Numbered from the stretch's first letter, positions 27,505 through 38,784 are shown. The stretch is 64,000 nt of DNA from Cellvibrionaceae bacterium AOL6 (GCA_003265435.1 NOXC01000003.1:62001-126000); one strand, 5' to 3'. Notes: generated by a model from the sequence alone, not told the origin. Made by a program: numbers and translations.

Positions 27505-27893
27505 AGGCCGAGCAGATAATCGAGAATGGCTTGGTTCGCCTCAGGGAAGTCGTAGCTGTCCAGCTCGGCACGCGGAGCCCAACGGACTTCTTGCCCCTCG
27601 TGACCCTGCGCATCGCCCGTAAAGGTCGTCACATGAAAGATGTGCAAAATGACCGTTTTTTCAGGATAGTCGTGGCGTATATCAAACAGGAAGCTTGCTC
27701 CACCAACGTGAAGCTGGGTCTCCTCGAGGATTTCACGACTCAGTGCGTCAAGCGCCTCTTCACCCACTTCCACCTTGCCACCGGGAAACTCCCAGAGACC
27801 TTCGAGGTGCTGCCCTTTTTGGCGCCGCGCGATGAGGATGCCCTGCGGCCCCTCAATCACGCCCACGGCGACGCGTATCGGCTCCGCCAGCAT
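27501..27893 (-). CDS. mutT: 8-oxo-dGTP diphosphatase MutT
   Basis: A 130-residue Nudix hydrolase that removes oxidised dGTP from the nucleotide pool. The Nudix box is complete in GGKVEVGEEALDALSREILEE with metal-binding Glu residues. The length and the N-terminus VAVGVIEGPQGILIARR fit MutT. The start overlaps the argJ stop as TAATG. Confidence 0.9.
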   Translation of the reverse strand: MLAEPIRVAVGVIEGPQGILIARRQKGQHLEGLWEFPGGKVEVGEEALDALSREILEETQLHVGGASFLFDIRHDYPEKTVILHIFHVTTFTGDAQGHEGQEVRWAPRAELDSYDFPEANQAILDYLLGL

Positions 27894-29113
27894 TAGCTGC
27901 GGTATTCCGCGTTGATGCGCACGTAGTCGTGGCTCAAGTCGCTCGTCCAGAGTACTTCCCGTGCGTCACCGCGGCCCAGGTCAACATGAATCGTAAATTC
28001 CGGTCGATTGAACACGGCCTGACCGGCTTCTTCTGTATAAGTCTCTGCACAGCCGCCCTGCTCGATAATCAAATCGTCGTCGAGCCACACTTTGACCGTT
28101 TTGCGATCCAGGTCGGGCACGCCGGCGTAGCCGATGGCCGCAGCGATACGACCCCAGTTAGGGTCCGAAGCGAACAGCGCCGTTTTGACCAGCGGCGAGT
28201 GACATATGGCGTAAGCCACGTCGAGGCACTCCTTGCTATTGGCTCCACCTTCCACGCGGATTTCCACGCACTTCGTTGCGCCTTCGGCGTCACGCACCAT
28301 TTCTTTTGCGAGACCTTGCGCGATCGCAGCATAGGCCGCACACAGGGCTTCAATATCCTCTTTGTCCGTGATGTCGATCATCGGATTGCCGGCTTTGCCT
28401 GTGGCAATGAGGATTAAAGCGTCATTCGTCGAAGTATCACCGTCGATGGTAATGCGGTTAAACGAGGCGTTTACCACGCGATGCACAACCTCTTCCAACA
28501 CGGTTTGGGCCACATGCGCGTCGCTGGCAATGTAGCCCAGCATGGTCCCCATATTGGGCTTGATCATGCCAGAGCCTTTCGCGATGCCACTGATGGTCAC
28601 TTGCTTACCGCCCAATTCCAGCTGCATAGACAGGCCTTTCGGGCGCGTATCGGTGGTCATGATCGCGCGTGCGGCGTCATACCAGCCTGTTTCACTCAGG
28701 TTCTCGAACGCTTCCGGCAGTGCTTCACAGATCTTTTGCGCTGGCAGCGTTACGCCAATGACACCGGTGGAAAAAGGCAAGACTTCTTCAGCATCAATGC
28801 CCGCATGCTGCGCCACCGTTTGGCAGGTCAGCATCGCGGCAAGTCGGCCATGCTCGCCAGTGCACGCGTTCGCATTACCTGAATTGATCAGTAGGTAACG
28901 CGGCGTTCTCTGGCTCAAATGCTCGCGGCAGATATGAATCGGCTCGGCGCAAAAAGCATTGCGTGTAAACACACCACTGACGGCGGCACCCTCCGAGATT
29001 TCAATCAATGCCACATCGCGACGCCCTGGCTTCTTGATACCCGCGCTGGCCGTGCCCAAACGCACGCCCGCTATCGGGTGAACCTCAGGCCACGGAAACT
29101 CACCAACGGCCAT
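27893..29113 (-). CDS. argJ: Bifunctional glutamate N-acetyltransferase / amino-acid acetyltransferase
   Basis: A 406-residue ArgJ, which recycles acetyl from N-acetylornithine to glutamate in arginine synthesis. The enzyme self-cleaves before a conserved Thr. The site here reads KGSGMIKPNMGTML with Gly189-Thr190, where Ala-Thr is more familiar. DGDTSTNDALILIATGKAGN and NPNWGRI-type motif (SDPNWGRIAAAIG) are intact. The gene sits 12 bp downstream of secA and is coupled to mutT. Confidence 0.95.
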   Translation of the reverse strand: MAVGEFPWPEVHPIAGVRLGTASAGIKKPGRRDVALIEISEGAAVSGVFTRNAFCAEPIHICREHLSQRTPRYLLINSGNANACTGEHGRLAAMLTCQTVAQHAGIDAEEVLPFSTGVIGVTLPAQKICEALPEAFENLSETGWYDAARAIMTTDTRPKGLSMQLELGGKQVTISGIAKGSGMIKPNMGTMLGYIASDAHVAQTVLEEVVHRVVNASFNRITIDGDTSTNDALILIATGKAGNPMIDITDKEDIEALCAAYAAIAQGLAKEMVRDAEGATKCVEIRVEGGANSKECLDVAYAICHSPLVKTALFASDPNWGRIAAAIGYAGVPDLDRKTVKVWLDDDLIIEQGGCAETYTEEAGQAVFNRPEFTIHVDLGRGDAREVLWTSDLSHDYVRINAEYRS

Positions 29114-29125
29114 ATCGCTTGCTCC

Positions 29126-31993
29126 TTAACTTAAACGCCCATGACAGGCCTTGTATTTCTTACCGCTGCCACAGGGGCACGGGTCGTTGCGCCCTACCTT
29201 TTGCCCGCTGCGCACATAGGGGCGCTCGGGCGTTACCTCTTCGGGCTCACCGCTCGGCGCCTCACTCAATGCGGAGGCATCGTCGTGGCGCATGCGCAGC
29301 TTCTGCCGCTCGGCCTCTTCCCGGCGACGACGCTCGATTTCCTCGAGCTGCTCTTCGGTCATCGGCTCAACACGATACAACACTTTGATCACGTCGTACT
29401 TCAGATTTTCCAGCAGGGTCTGGAACAGCTCGAAGGCTTCGCGCTTGTATTCCTGCTTGGGGTTCTTCTGAGCATAGGCGCGCAGGTTGATACCCTGACG
29501 CAGGTGATCCATATTCTGCAGGTGTTCTTTCCACAGCGTATCGAGTACCTGCAACATGATCTGCCGCTCAATCGCCCGCATCACGCTGCCAATACGCTCT
29601 TCTTTTTCAGCGTATCGCGCTTCCAGTGCCGCGTGAATCTTCTCTCGCAAGGGCTCTTCATAGAGCTTGTTGTCTTCATCCAGCCACTGCGCGATCGGCA
29701 AACTGACACCAAAATCGACCTCAATAGCCTGTTCGAGGCCCGGCACATCCCACTGTTCGACCAGGCTCTGCGGTGGCACGTAATTGGTAATGACCCCGTC
29801 GATGACGTCGTGACGAATGCTCGCAATCACGTCCTGAATATCTTCTGCTTCCAGAAGTTCATTACGTTGCTGGTAAATAACGGTACGCTGATCATTCGCC
29901 ACATCGTCGTACTCAAGCAACTGCTTGCGGTAATCGAAGTTGCGCGCTTCCACTTTGCGCTGCGCCTTTTCGATCGCGTTCGTCACCATGCGATGCTCAA
30001 TGGCCTCGCCTTTTTCCATGCCCAGAGCCTGCATGAAGTTACGCACGCGGTCTGAGGCAAAGATACGCATGAGGCTGTCTTCTAAAGACAGGTAAAAGCG
30101 GGAAACACCCGGATCGCCCTGGCGTCCGGCACGGCCGCGCAACTGGTTATCAATGCGTCGGCTTTCGTGGCGCTCGGTACCGATGATATGCAGGCCGCCC
30201 GCTTCGATCACGGTATCGTGACGGCGTTGCCAGTCCGCTTTGGCGGCATCGATTTGCGCCTGCGTCGGGTTATCCAATGACGCGACTTCCACTTCCCAGT
30301 TGCCACCAAGTTTGATGTCTGTACCTCGACCCGCCATGTTCGTCGCAATGGTGACCGCGCCGGGGCGACCGGCCTGAGCGATAATCTCCGCTTCACGCTC
30401 GTGGTATTTCGCGTTGAGAACCTCATGTTTGATGCCCGCTTTTTTCAACGCCGCAGACATAACTTCGGAGGTTTCCACTGAAGCGGTACCAACCAGAACT
30501 GGCGCTTTTTTCTCGACAAGCTCTTGCACATCCTTAACGACCGCTTCGTATTTTTCCTGAACAGACAGGAAGATGAGGTCATTGAGGTCCTGTCGCGCGA
30601 TCGGCACGTTGGTCGGAATGACAACCACTTCAAGCGCATAAATATGTTTAAATTCAAAGGCTTCTGTATCCGCTGTACCGGTCATGCCGGCAAGTTTGCT
30701 GTACATGCGGAAGTAGTTCTGGAAGGTGGTTGACGCGAGCGTCTGGCTCTCCGCCTGGATCTGTACCCCCTCTTTCGCCTCAATCGCCTGATGTAAACCC
30801 TCGGAGAGGCGACGGCCAGGCATGGTACGTCCGGTGTGCTCATCAATCAGCACAACCTGGTTGTCTTGCACGATGTACTCCACATCTCGATTGAAAAGCT
30901 TGTGCGCTTTCAGCGCGGAATACACGTGCTGCAAGAGGCTGAGGTTTCCGGCGGAGTACAGACTGTCGTTTTCCTGCATGAGGCCATTTTTCACCAGCCA
31001 CTCTTCGACCAGCTCATGCCCTTCCTCGGTTAATTCAACGGTTCGAGTCTTCTCGTCGATACCGAAATGCCCTTTCTCAGCCAATCGGCACACCGGCACC
31101 TTATTGGAAGGCTCGACCACAACGAGATCTTTGTTTTCCGTTTGTGCGCGGTGCAGTGCCACGCCCGTACTGATGGGTTTCTCTTCCCCTTCGAGCAGCA
31201 CTTTGGTCTGCACGATTTTCTCGTTTCGTTCGCCCGCGGAATCCGCCACTTTTTTCAGTGTCGGCACGAGTTTGTTCATCACGCGATACAGCTCAGAGCT
31301 GTCCTGCGCCGCGCCGGAGATAATCAGCGGCGTACGCGCCTCATCGATCAGGATCGAGTCCACCTCATCGACAATGGCGTAGTTCAGGGCACGCTGCATG
31401 CGATCTTCCTTACGCAGCGCCATGTTGTCACGCAGGAAGTCGAAGCCGAATTCGTTGTTGGTCCCGTAGGTAATGTCCGCGTTGTAGGCGTCGCGCTTGG
31501 ATTGTGGGTCCTGCATGGACACAATCACACCCACCGTCAAACCCAGGGCTTCGTACAAGGGGCGCATCCAGTTCGCATCTCGGCTCGCGAGGTAGTCATT
31601 CACTGTCACGACGTGCACACCACGGCCTGAGATGGCGTTCAAATACGCCGCTAGAGTCGCCACCAGCGTCTTACCCTCACCGGTACGCATCTCGGAAATT
31701 TTACCTTCGTGCAAAACCACACCACCGATCAGCTGTACATCGAAGTGGCGCATGCCCATCACACGCTTACTGGCTTCCCGCGCAGCGGCAAAGGCTTCAG
31801 GCAACAACTGGTCTAAGGTCTCCCCTTTTTGGAAGCGCGCTTTGAATTCAGCGGTTTTTTCTTTCAATGCGTCGTCGGTCAACGCTTCGAAGCTTTCCTC
31901 GAGCGCATTGATTTTCTTGACCAGCTTGCGAATACGCTTGAGCTCTCGGTCATTCCGTGAACCGACCAGTAACTTGAGTGCCTTGTTGATCAT
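29126..31993 (-). CDS. secA: Preprotein translocase ATPase SecA
   Basis: A 955-residue motor that drives proteins through SecYEG. Walker A is [11 protein letters not shown], and the DEAD-like motif is [17 protein letters not shown]. The C-terminal zinc-binding domain [14 protein letters not shown], which binds SecB and phospholipid, is intact. The acidic linker precedes it. It follows the M23 peptidase gene and is followed by argJ. Confidence 0.97.
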   Translation of the reverse strand: MINKALKLLVGSRNDRELKRIRKLVKKINALEESFEALTDDALKEKTAEFKARFQKGETLDQLLPEAFAAAREASKRVMGMRHFDVQLIGGVVLHEGKISEMRTGEGKTLVATLAAYLNAISGRGVHVVTVNDYLASRDANWMRPLYEALGLTVGVIVSMQDPQSKRDAYNADITYGTNNEFGFDFLRDNMALRKEDRMQRALNYAIVDEVDSILIDEARTPLIISGAAQDSSELYRVMNKLVPTLKKVADSAGERNEKIVQTKVLLEGEEKPISTGVALHRAQTENKDLVVVEPSNKVPVCRLAEKGHFGIDEKTRTVELTEEGHELVEEWLVKNGLMQENDSLYSAGNLSLLQHVYSALKAHKLFNRDVEYIVQDNQVVLIDEHTGRTMPGRRLSEGLHQAIEAKEGVQIQAESQTLASTTFQNYFRMYSKLAGMTGTADTEAFEFKHIYALEVVVIPTNVPIARQDLNDLIFLSVQEKYEAVVKDVQELVEKKAPVLVGTASVETSEVMSAALKKAGIKHEVLNAKYHEREAEIIAQAGRPGAVTIATNMAGRGTDIKLGGNWEVEVASLDNPTQAQIDAAKADWQRRHDTVIEAGGLHIIGTERHESRRIDNQLRGRAGRQGDPGVSRFYLSLEDSLMRIFASDRVRNFMQALGMEKGEAIEHRMVTNAIEKAQRKVEARNFDYRKQLLEYDDVANDQRTVIYQQRNELLEAEDIQDVIASIRHDVIDGVITNYVPPQSLVEQWDVPGLEQAIEVDFGVSLPIAQWLDEDNKLYEEPLREKIHAALEARYAEKEERIGSVMRAIERQIMLQVLDTLWKEHLQNMDHLRQGINLRAYAQKNPKQEYKREAFELFQTLLENLKYDVIKVLYRVEPMTEEQLEEIERRRREEAERQKLRMRHDDASALSEAPSGEPEEVTPERPYVRSGQKVGRNDPCPCGSGKKYKACHGRLS

Positions 31994-32073
31994 GCTTGTT
32001 TCCAGAGTCTATAAAAAACCATCAGCCCAGTAGTATGCACTGGACGTTATTTTAGTTTGATGAAGGGAGGGTG

Positions 32074-33003
32074 TTAGCGGCTGGCGCGATGGATATAAGA
32101 AGCGGGGTCGACTACGCGACCGTTTTTGTGAACTTCAAAGTGCACGTGAGGCCCGGTAGAGCGTCCTGTTGAGCCGACCAGGCCAATGGTCTGCCCTTTT
32201 TTCACAATATCACCGGGTTTCACCAGCAAGGATTTACAGTGCCCGTATCGAGTCACGAAACCATTGCCGTGGTTAATCTCTATCATTTTGCCGTACTGGT
32301 AACGATCATCTGCCCACGTCACCACCCCCGAGGCCACGGCTACAATATCAGAATCTTCTTTTGCTGCAAAATCGACGCCCTGATGCCAGTCCGCGCCACC
32401 GGTAAAGGGGTCCGTCCGGCGGCCATATCGGGACGACATCCAGCCCTTGCGGATGGGGCGCCCCGCCAGGAAGACATCATTTTGCAGTTTGCGGTTCGCC
32501 AGAAGGGCTTCGAGAGTATCGAGCTGTTGCTGTCGATCGTCGATTTGCGCGGCAAGGGTGTCGAGCATATCAATGAGAGAGGGGCTTTCTACTTCATTGG
32601 GCGCGCTTTGCGCCTCGGGACCACCCACCGCTGGCGGGCTGGAGAAGTCAAACTCGCCGTTGTCGAGCTTCGCCATCGTAGTCAAACGCTCACCCAAGGC
32701 GTCCAAGCGTACCAAACGTGCCTGCAGCTCGGACACGCGCAAAGTCAACGCCGCGAGCTTTTTTTCCGTTTCACGGCGGGCCGTGTCGATGTTTTGCTCT
32801 TGCTGATCGAGCGTCTGCACCCACGCTTCTCGCGAATGCGTGTCCAGCAGCTCGTTGTCACGATCCGAAATGAACTTGTAGGCCACCGCCGCTAAACCAA
32901 CAGGGATGCCCACCAGACAAACCGAGAGCACAGCACGCGCCCAACCGCCCAGATTAATGCTCCGGGTGTTGCCGTGACGTTTGCTGACGACGATTATTCT
33001 CAT
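32074..33003 (-). CDS. M23 family metallopeptidase (LytM-type)
   Basis: A 309-residue envelope protein. An N-terminal membrane helix (about 25-45) is followed by a coiled coil with a heptad-like pattern (about 60-170) and a C-terminal peptidase M23 domain. Zinc and catalytic residues are in DWHQGVDFA and PHVHFEVH. Orthologues between lpxC and secA in Pseudomonas support the placement. Likely a peptidoglycan hydrolase or regulator of one. A TGATGGTTTTTTA run past the stop (32012-32043) may end transcription only weakly. Confidence 0.9.
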   Translation of the reverse strand: MRIIVVSKRHGNTRSINLGGWARAVLSVCLVGIPVGLAAVAYKFISDRDNELLDTHSREAWVQTLDQQEQNIDTARRETEKKLAALTLRVSELQARLVRLDALGERLTTMAKLDNGEFDFSSPPAVGGPEAQSAPNEVESPSLIDMLDTLAAQIDDRQQQLDTLEALLANRKLQNDVFLAGRPIRKGWMSSRYGRRTDPFTGGADWHQGVDFAAKEDSDIVAVASGVVTWADDRYQYGKMIEINHGNGFVTRYGHCKSLLVKPGDIVKKGQTIGLVGSTGRSTGPHVHFEVHKNGRVVDPASYIHRASR

Positions 33004-33377
33004 CTGGGCTCAGGCTTGTTGCTCTTTTAACATTTCGTTTGGGCCGTACCGTGTGTGGGTACTTACCTAGGGGTTATACACAGTATAGACAAGCCATTGC
33101 ATGCACTAGCGTGAGACACACAAAATGCGAACTGTTTGGGCAATTTTTTGAGGGCGTAATCCACGTGTCGCCCGGCTCTTCTGGCGACAAACGTCTTCGA
33201 CAAAATCGACTCGCCAACACCTCCCCCGGTAATCAGGCTCGAATATGTCATAAAAATCAACGAATGCCAAGCCGCTGGCCCGTTTAATGCTTGCCGGAGG
33301 GGTATTTGAAGCGACTGGATGAAGCGAACCCATTCGGGCTCGCTCACAGGGTATCGAGAAGCGCTTGAGGCCTAGAA
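33004..33377. other. Gene-free stretch between the M23 peptidase gene and lpxC
   Basis: 374 bases with no convincing gene on either strand. The longest frame (minus strand 33347 to 33063, GTG start, 94 residues) has no recognisable motif. Other genomes can carry secM or dciA near here, but neither signature is visible. It holds a candidate promoter for the M23-secA genes. Confidence 0.6.
33242..33270 (-). promoter_or_regulatory. Candidate sigma-70 promoter for the M23 peptidase-secA genes
   Basis: On the minus strand TTGGCA (33265-33270) and CATATT (33242-33247) are 17 bases apart. The leader to the peptidase ATG would be about 230 bases. Weak -10. Confidence 0.35.
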
Positions 33378-34286
33378 TCAGGCGTGGAGAGGCTTGATGT
33401 AGGAGATAGGCAGCGCACTTTCCTCTTCGAAGGTCACAAATTCCCAGGCGTCCTTCTGCTCAAGCAGGTTTCTGAGGCTCTTGTTGTTCAATCCGTGCCC
33501 TGATTTATAGGCGGTATATTCACCAATCAGGCCATAGCCCAACAGATAAAGATCACCGATTGCGTCCAGAATCTTGTGTTTCACGAACTCGTCGTCGTAG
33601 CGCAGGCCGTCTTCGTTCAGAATCTTGTATTTGTCGACCACGATGGCGTTGTCGACGCTGCCACCTTTGACGAGGCCTTTGGAGCGCAGGTATTCAAATT
33701 CATGCATGAAACCGAAGGTCCGCGCGCGTGAGATCTCTTTGACGAACGACGTCGTCGAGAAGTCGACTGTGGCGTCGAGCTTACGGTCTTTGAATACGGG
33801 GTGATCAAATTCGATCGTGAAGTTGACCTTAAAGCCATCGTAGGGCTTGAAAGTCGTGTGCTTGTCACCGTCTTTTAAGGTGACCGGCTTTTTAATACGG
33901 ATGAACTTCTTCGGTGCATCTTGCTCGATCACACCAGCAGACTGGATCAGGAAGACAAACGGTCCTGCACTCCCATCCATAATCGGCACCTCGTTGGCGC
34001 TAAGCTCAACGATGGCGTTGTCGATACCCAGCCCAGCCATGGCGGACATCAAATGTTCTACGGTAGAGACCCGCTCTTCACCCGTGCCCAATGAGGTGGA
34101 CAGCGTGGTGTCACCCACATTGGTGGCTTCTGCTGGAATGTCCAGCGGCGGATTCAAATCGGTACGCCGGAAGACAATACCGTGATTGGCCGGAGCCGGT
34201 CGCAGCGTGAGATAGACCTTTTGGCCCGTGTGCAGACCGACGCCGGTCGCGCGAATCTCATTCTTCAAAGTACGTTGTCTGACCAT
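33378..34286 (-). CDS. lpxC: UDP-3-O-acyl-GlcNAc deacetylase LpxC
   Basis: A 302-residue zinc enzyme for the committed step of lipid A synthesis. It starts [21 protein letters not shown]. Zinc ligands are in [10 protein letters not shown], and [14 protein letters not shown]; the catalytic loop GHGLNNK is at the C-terminal part. It follows ftsZ after 269 bases with a separate leader, as in E. coli and Pseudomonas. Confidence 0.97.
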   Translation of the reverse strand: MVRQRTLKNEIRATGVGLHTGQKVYLTLRPAPANHGIVFRRTDLNPPLDIPAEATNVGDTTLSTSLGTGEERVSTVEHLMSAMAGLGIDNAIVELSANEVPIMDGSAGPFVFLIQSAGVIEQDAPKKFIRIKKPVTLKDGDKHTTFKPYDGFKVNFTIEFDHPVFKDRKLDATVDFSTTSFVKEISRARTFGFMHEFEYLRSKGLVKGGSVDNAIVVDKYKILNEDGLRYDDEFVKHKILDAIGDLYLLGYGLIGEYTAYKSGHGLNNKSLRNLLEQKDAWEFVTFEEESALPISYIKPLHA

Positions 34287-34511
34287 GCTTTGCCCCAGGC
34301 GATATCAATTGCGGCGCGGAGTTTAGCACTTTGTGCATGCGTGCTCCATTGCCGTGCATGTTAAATGTTCCAATCGCGACACTTTTAACAAAGTGACGGC
34401 TGATTCCTCTTTATTCTCTGCTGAGTACGATGAACCGGGTATGAACCGGATCGCATTCTGACAGAGGCTAAGCTCTCCCCCTATGACGCATTCGAGCGCA
34501 AGAGGTTCCAC

Positions 34512-34531
34512 GCCCCTCATTGAAGAGGGGC
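34512..34531 (-). terminator. Hairpin after ftsZ
   Basis: GCCCCTC and GAGGGGC (34512-34518, 34525-34531) form a perfect 7-bp stem with a 6-base loop, 25 bp past the ftsZ stop. No T-run follows, so it may attenuate transcription into lpxC and not fully end it. Confidence 0.45.
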
Positions 34532-34555
34532 AACGAAGGGCGTGTTTCGCGTGCC

Positions 34556-35731
34556 TTAGTCTACCTGGCGACGCAAAAATGCCGGAATATCGAGATACTC
34601 AATATCCTTGTCGACCGGGTTTGGCGCCACTTTCGCCGCGGCAGGTCGCGCTCGGGTACTCTCCGCGCCACGCATGACGGTCGGCTTGTCCAGCTCATGA
34701 TAGTTGGGCTTGCCATCCGCTTTGCGCGTATTGTCGACGACGACCTTAGTGGGCTCGGGAGCAGACACTTGGTGCTTACCACCCAGGCCTGTCGCGACCA
34801 CGGTCACACGTACTTCTTCACTCATTTCGGGATCAATAACCGTGCCAACCACCACAGTGGCGTCATCCGACGCAAATTCTTCGATGGTGTCGCCCACCTC
34901 GGTGAATTCGCCCAGAGACAGATCGGGTCCAGAAGTAATGTTCACCAGCATGCCGCGCGCGCCCTGCAGGTCGATGTCTTCCAGCAGTGGGCTGCGAATT
35001 GCGGCCTCTGCGGCTTCACGCGCGCGGTTTTCACCCTTGCCGTAGCCCGTGCCCATCATCGCCATGCCCTTTTCAGACATCACCGTGCTCACGTCTGCAA
35101 AGTCAACGTTGATGGTACCTGGACGGATGATCAAATCCGCGATGCCCTGAACCGCACCCAGTAATACGTCATTGGCCGCCTTAAACGCGTCGAGCAGGCT
35201 CGTGCTCTTACCAAGCACTTCCAATAACTTCTCATTGGGGATGGTGATCAGAGAATCAACCCGGTCGGTGAGCTGCTTGATGCCCTCTTCCGCCACTTTC
35301 ATGCGCTTGCGACCCTCGAAAGGGAAGGGGCGAGTGACGACAGCCACTGTAAGAATGCCCATTTCTTTTGCAATTTCTGCCACCACAGGCGCGCCCCCCG
35401 TACCGGTGCCACCACCCATACCGGCCGTGACGAAGACCATGTCGGCACCTTGCAGTACCTCAGCGATGCGCTCTCGGTCTTCCATCGCCGCCTGACGGCC
35501 GACTTCCGGATTCGCGCCCGCACCCAGGCCTTTGGTGATGCCGTGTCCCAACTGCAACACGGTGCGTGCATCCAGTTCGGTCAGGGCCTGTGAATCGGTG
35601 TTGGCGCAGATAAACTCCACCCCATCGATGTCACTGCTGATCATGTGACGAACGGCGTTGCCGCCACCGCCGCCCACACCCACGACTTTGATGACCGCGT
35701 TTTGCGGTACGTTATCGACTAGTTCAAACAT
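34556..35731 (-). CDS. ftsZ: Cell division GTPase FtsZ
   Basis: A 391-residue tubulin homologue that forms the Z ring. The GTP signature [18 protein letters not shown] and the N-terminal [13 protein letters not shown] are intact. The C-terminal conserved peptide [16 protein letters not shown] binds FtsA and ZipA. Last gene of the dcw cluster before lpxC. Confidence 0.98.
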   Translation of the reverse strand: MFELVDNVPQNAVIKVVGVGGGGGNAVRHMISSDIDGVEFICANTDSQALTELDARTVLQLGHGITKGLGAGANPEVGRQAAMEDRERIAEVLQGADMVFVTAGMGGGTGTGGAPVVAEIAKEMGILTVAVVTRPFPFEGRKRMKVAEEGIKQLTDRVDSLITIPNEKLLEVLGKSTSLLDAFKAANDVLLGAVQGIADLIIRPGTINVDFADVSTVMSEKGMAMMGTGYGKGENRAREAAEAAIRSPLLEDIDLQGARGMLVNITSGPDLSLGEFTEVGDTIEEFASDDATVVVGTVIDPEMSEEVRVTVVATGLGGKHQVSAPEPTKVVVDNTRKADGKPNYHELDKPTVMRGAESTRARPAAAKVAPNPVDKDIEYLDIPAFLRRQVD

Positions 35732-35779
35732 AGTGTTTCCCTCTTGTTGCTACTATGATTCGTTTGGATTCGCCGCACC

Positions 35780-37006
35780 CTAAAAGTTACGGACGAACCA
35801 GGATTTCAATTTCGACAGGGCACTTTCACTCACCACAGGCTGAGTGTTCGGGTCTGTCACCTTTTCTTTTGCATACTGCAATAAGCCGACACCGGTTGAG
35901 TAAATCGGATTATTGACAATGTCTTTGAGGCCATTGATGTTTTGTGGCGCGCCGAGCCGGACCGGCATATGAAATATTTCTTCGGCCAACTCCACCACGC
36001 CTTCCATCTTTGACGTGCCTCCGGTCAACACGATGCCCGAGGCCATCATGTCTTCAAAACCACTGCGGCGAATTTCCGCCTGCACCAAGGTAAATAATTC
36101 GTCATAGCGCGGCTCAACCACTTCGGCCAGCGCCTGGCGGCTCAGGTCACGCGGCGGACGCTCGCCCACGCTGGGCACTTTGATGGTTTCATCCGCGCCA
36201 GTCAGTTTCGCAAGCGCACAGGCATAGCGAATTTTAATTTCTTCGGCATATTGCGTCGGTGTTCGTAGGGCCATCGCGATATCGTTGGTCACCTGGTCGC
36301 CTGCGATGGGAATCACACCGGTATGGCGAATGGCGCCCTCGGTAAATATCGCAATGTCGGTGGTGCCGCCACCAATATCCACTACGCACACGCCGAGTTC
36401 TTTTTCGTCTTCCGTCAAAATGGCGTAGCTACTCGCCAGCTGCTCGAGAATGATGTCCTCGACATCCAAACCGCAGCGGCGGATGCATTTCTCAATATTC
36501 TGGGCGGCATTTTCCGCACAGGTGACCAAGTGTACTTTGGCTTCCAGGCGCACTCCGCTCATACCCAAGGGTTCCTTTACGCCCTCTTGTGCATCGATGA
36601 TGTATTCCTGAGGTAGCACGTGCAGAATTTTCTGATCGGCGGGGATTGCGACGGCTTGCGCAGCATCCAACACCCGATCAATATCCGTGCGGTACACTTC
36701 GCGATCTTTAATCGCAACAATGCCGTGCGAGTTCAGGCTTCGAATATGATTGCCTGCGATGCCCGCGAAGACGGAATGAATCTGGCACCCTGCCATCAGC
36801 TCCGCTTCTTCCACCGCACGTTGAATACTCTGTACGGTGGACTCGATATTCACCACCACACCTTTTTTCAAACCGACAGACTTGTGCGACCCAATGCCCA
36901 CAATGGAAAGCTCACCCTGAGGCGAGATTTCGCCGACCAGTGCGACCACCTTGGAGGTGCCGATGTCGAGGCCGACAACCATTTTTCCCCCGTCCGTATT
37001 CGCCAT
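35780..37006 (-). CDS. ftsA: Cell division protein FtsA
   Basis: A 408-residue actin-like protein that tethers FtsZ to the membrane. ATP-site motifs VVGLDIGTSKVVALVGE and VVDIGGGTTDIAIF are present. The C-terminal amphipathic anchor is LSKLKSWFVRNF. It starts 3 bp after the ftsQ stop. Confidence 0.97.
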   Translation of the reverse strand: MANTDGGKMVVGLDIGTSKVVALVGEISPQGELSIVGIGSHKSVGLKKGVVVNIESTVQSIQRAVEEAELMAGCQIHSVFAGIAGNHIRSLNSHGIVAIKDREVYRTDIDRVLDAAQAVAIPADQKILHVLPQEYIIDAQEGVKEPLGMSGVRLEAKVHLVTCAENAAQNIEKCIRRCGLDVEDIILEQLASSYAILTEDEKELGVCVVDIGGGTTDIAIFTEGAIRHTGVIPIAGDQVTNDIAMALRTPTQYAEEIKIRYACALAKLTGADETIKVPSVGERPPRDLSRQALAEVVEPRYDELFTLVQAEIRRSGFEDMMASGIVLTGGTSKMEGVVELAEEIFHMPVRLGAPQNINGLKDIVNNPIYSTGVGLLQYAKEKVTDPNTQPVVSESALSKLKSWFVRNF

Positions 37007-37009
37007 TTT

Positions 37010-37840
37010 TTACCTGCCTGCCATTTCTTTGTTTTTGACGGCTGCAGCCCACTGTGCTGAAGCCCCTTTCCATTTCACCGCCACACCGTTGGCATAGCGC
37101 ATGTCTACTTTCTCAAGGTCGGATTTAAAACCCGCCAATTGCTGCTGATATAAAAACCGAAAGCGCTCCAACCTCTGACTGCGTTCGCGATCCCCTAGCT
37201 CGACCGTAAACTGACGATCGACTTCAAGCTGCCACTGCCCGCTATCACTGACTTTTAGCGCCGACACAAACAGCTGTTGATCACTGAGCAGCCGCGCCAT
37301 CGTCAAATATTCACTGGCGATGTCGTAGGCCTCACTGTCTTGCCCATGTAACGCTGGCAAGTGACGGAGTCGCGCAAGGTCTTTCACGCGAATAATATCG
37401 CCGTAACGATTGATGAACGCATCATCCCCCCATAGGGCGATGGGCTGTTGCTCTTCAATCTCCACCTTCAACGAAGAAGGCCAAACTCGACTCACGCTGA
37501 CTTGCCTGAACCAGGGATTGCCGAGAAGTACCTGCTGAATTTGCCGCAAGTCTAATCGGACAAAATCGTGCTGCAACATCTCAGCCAGCAAGTCCTGAAC
37601 CGCACTCTTGTCGCTGTATTCGAAGCGACCTTCCACTATGACGCTCGTAATCTCAATTTCATCATCGATATCGATTCGCCAATCCAACTCTGGCAACCAT
37701 TGCTGCCAATTAAACTGCGTGCCATACCACCCTAGGGCGACTACACATACACCAAGTACCACGTAGCGACCCACCTTTCGTTTCGGTGCTCCCGCTTTTT
37801 TATTTTGCGTCGCGCTAGGGCCTTTTCGGCGTGTACTCAT
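37010..37840 (-). CDS. ftsQ: Cell division protein FtsQ
   Basis: A 276-residue bitopic inner-membrane protein of the FtsQLB complex. A basic cytoplasmic tail, a membrane helix (about 25-43, RYVVLGVCVVALGWY) and a POTRA domain (ITSVIVEGRFEYSDKSAVQDLL) come in order, then the FtsQ beta-domain. The start overlaps the ddlB stop by 4 bases. Confidence 0.95.
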   Translation of the reverse strand: MSTRRKGPSATQNKKAGAPKRKVGRYVVLGVCVVALGWYGTQFNWQQWLPELDWRIDIDDEIEITSVIVEGRFEYSDKSAVQDLLAEMLQHDFVRLDLRQIQQVLLGNPWFRQVSVSRVWPSSLKVEIEEQQPIALWGDDAFINRYGDIIRVKDLARLRHLPALHGQDSEAYDIASEYLTMARLLSDQQLFVSALKVSDSGQWQLEVDRQFTVELGDRERSQRLERFRFLYQQQLAGFKSDLEKVDMRYANGVAVKWKGASAQWAAAVKNKEMAGR

Positions 37841-38784
37841 TTCGCCACCGAAATACTCAACACTTCCAATACCAGATCGGCAAAAGACAGTCCCATTTCT
37901 TTGGCGGCCATCGGTACCAGGCTATGACTCGTCATGCCGGGCACGGTATTAACTTCAAGCAGAAAAAATTCGCCGCTGTGGTTGCGCATGAAATCCACGC
38001 GTCCCCAACTGGTGCAGCCCACCGCTTTAAACGCTTTCAATGCAATGCCCTTCATCAATGCCAATGCATCCGCCTCAATGGGCGCGGGACAGATATACTC
38101 CGTACTGTCACTGACGTATTTGGCATTAAAGTCATAAAACTCAGCATGCATTTTTATTTGAATCGGCGGCAGCACCGTCTCACCCAATACCGCCACACTG
38201 AATTCATCACCGTGTATCAGCTTTTCGGCGATAACATCCTGATCAAACTGTCGCGCATTCGTCGCGGCACGAGCCAACTCCTCAATACTTCGAGCTGGAC
38301 TGATACCGTAACTGGAGCCCTCATGCACCGGTTTCACGAAGACATGACCCAGTGTATCCAGCACCGTTTCCAGCGCGGTATCGTCTTCGAGGCGAATATA
38401 CGGCGGTGTCGGTAAGCCCCAGCTTTGCCAGACCTGCTTCGTATGTAACTTATTCATTGCCAGCGCAGAGGCGGCATGATCGCTTCCCGTATAGGGCACG
38501 CCTTTTAAATCTAGAAAGGCCTGAATCTTGCCGTCTTCCCCGCCCACACCGTGAAGACCAATAAAGGCACAGTCAAAATCGGCGGCCATTAATTGTTCGC
38601 AGGCCGAAGCCCCTACATCGATACCGACAGCATGCACGCCCGCGCCCTGCAGCGCTCGAAGAATGGCCTCTCCGCTTTCGAGTGACACGCTGCGTTCAGC
38701 GGACGTGCCACCATATAAAACCGCGACCTTGCCAAATACCGAGGGATCACCTTTGTAGTGACGCACATACGTGTTCGCACTCAT
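37837..38784 (-). CDS. ddlB: D-alanine--D-alanine ligase
   Basis: A 315-residue ATP-grasp ligase making D-Ala-D-Ala for the peptidoglycan precursor. It has [17 protein letters not shown] (N-terminal loop), [13 protein letters not shown], and the end motif [17 protein letters not shown]. Overlaps murC and ftsQ by 4 bases each. Confidence 0.97.
   Translation of the reverse strand: MSANTYVRHYKGDPSVFGKVAVLYGGTSAERSVSLESGEAILRALQGAGVHAVGIDVGASACEQLMAADFDCAFIGLHGVGGEDGKIQAFLDLKGVPYTGSDHAASALAMNKLHTKQVWQSWGLPTPPYIRLEDDTALETVLDTLGHVFVKPVHEGSSYGISPARSIEELARAATNARQFDQDVIAEKLIHGDEFSVAVLGETVLPPIQIKMHAEFYDFNAKYVSDSTEYICPAPIEADALALMKGIALKAFKAVGCTSWGRVDFMRNHSGEFFLLEVNTVPGMTSHSLVPMAAKEMGLSFADLVLEVLSISVAK

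Noticed and set aside
32012-32043. Hairpin CCAGT/ACTGG with a T-run after the M23 peptidase gene, whose GTATGCACTGG also resembles the flank of palindromic repeat copy B
   Set aside because: The stem is only five pairs, eight bases separate it from the T-run, and the GGGGTC core of the repeat is missing.
33074-33082. TTATACACA, a relaxed DnaA box
   Set aside because: A single copy in a 64-kb window is expected by chance, and there is no AT-rich unwinding element or dnaA gene nearby.
33063-33347. 94-residue minus-strand frame between lpxC and the M23 peptidase gene, considered as secM or dciA
   Set aside because: It has no SecM arrest motif, no signal peptide and no DUF721 pattern, and two other frames in the same DNA are as long.
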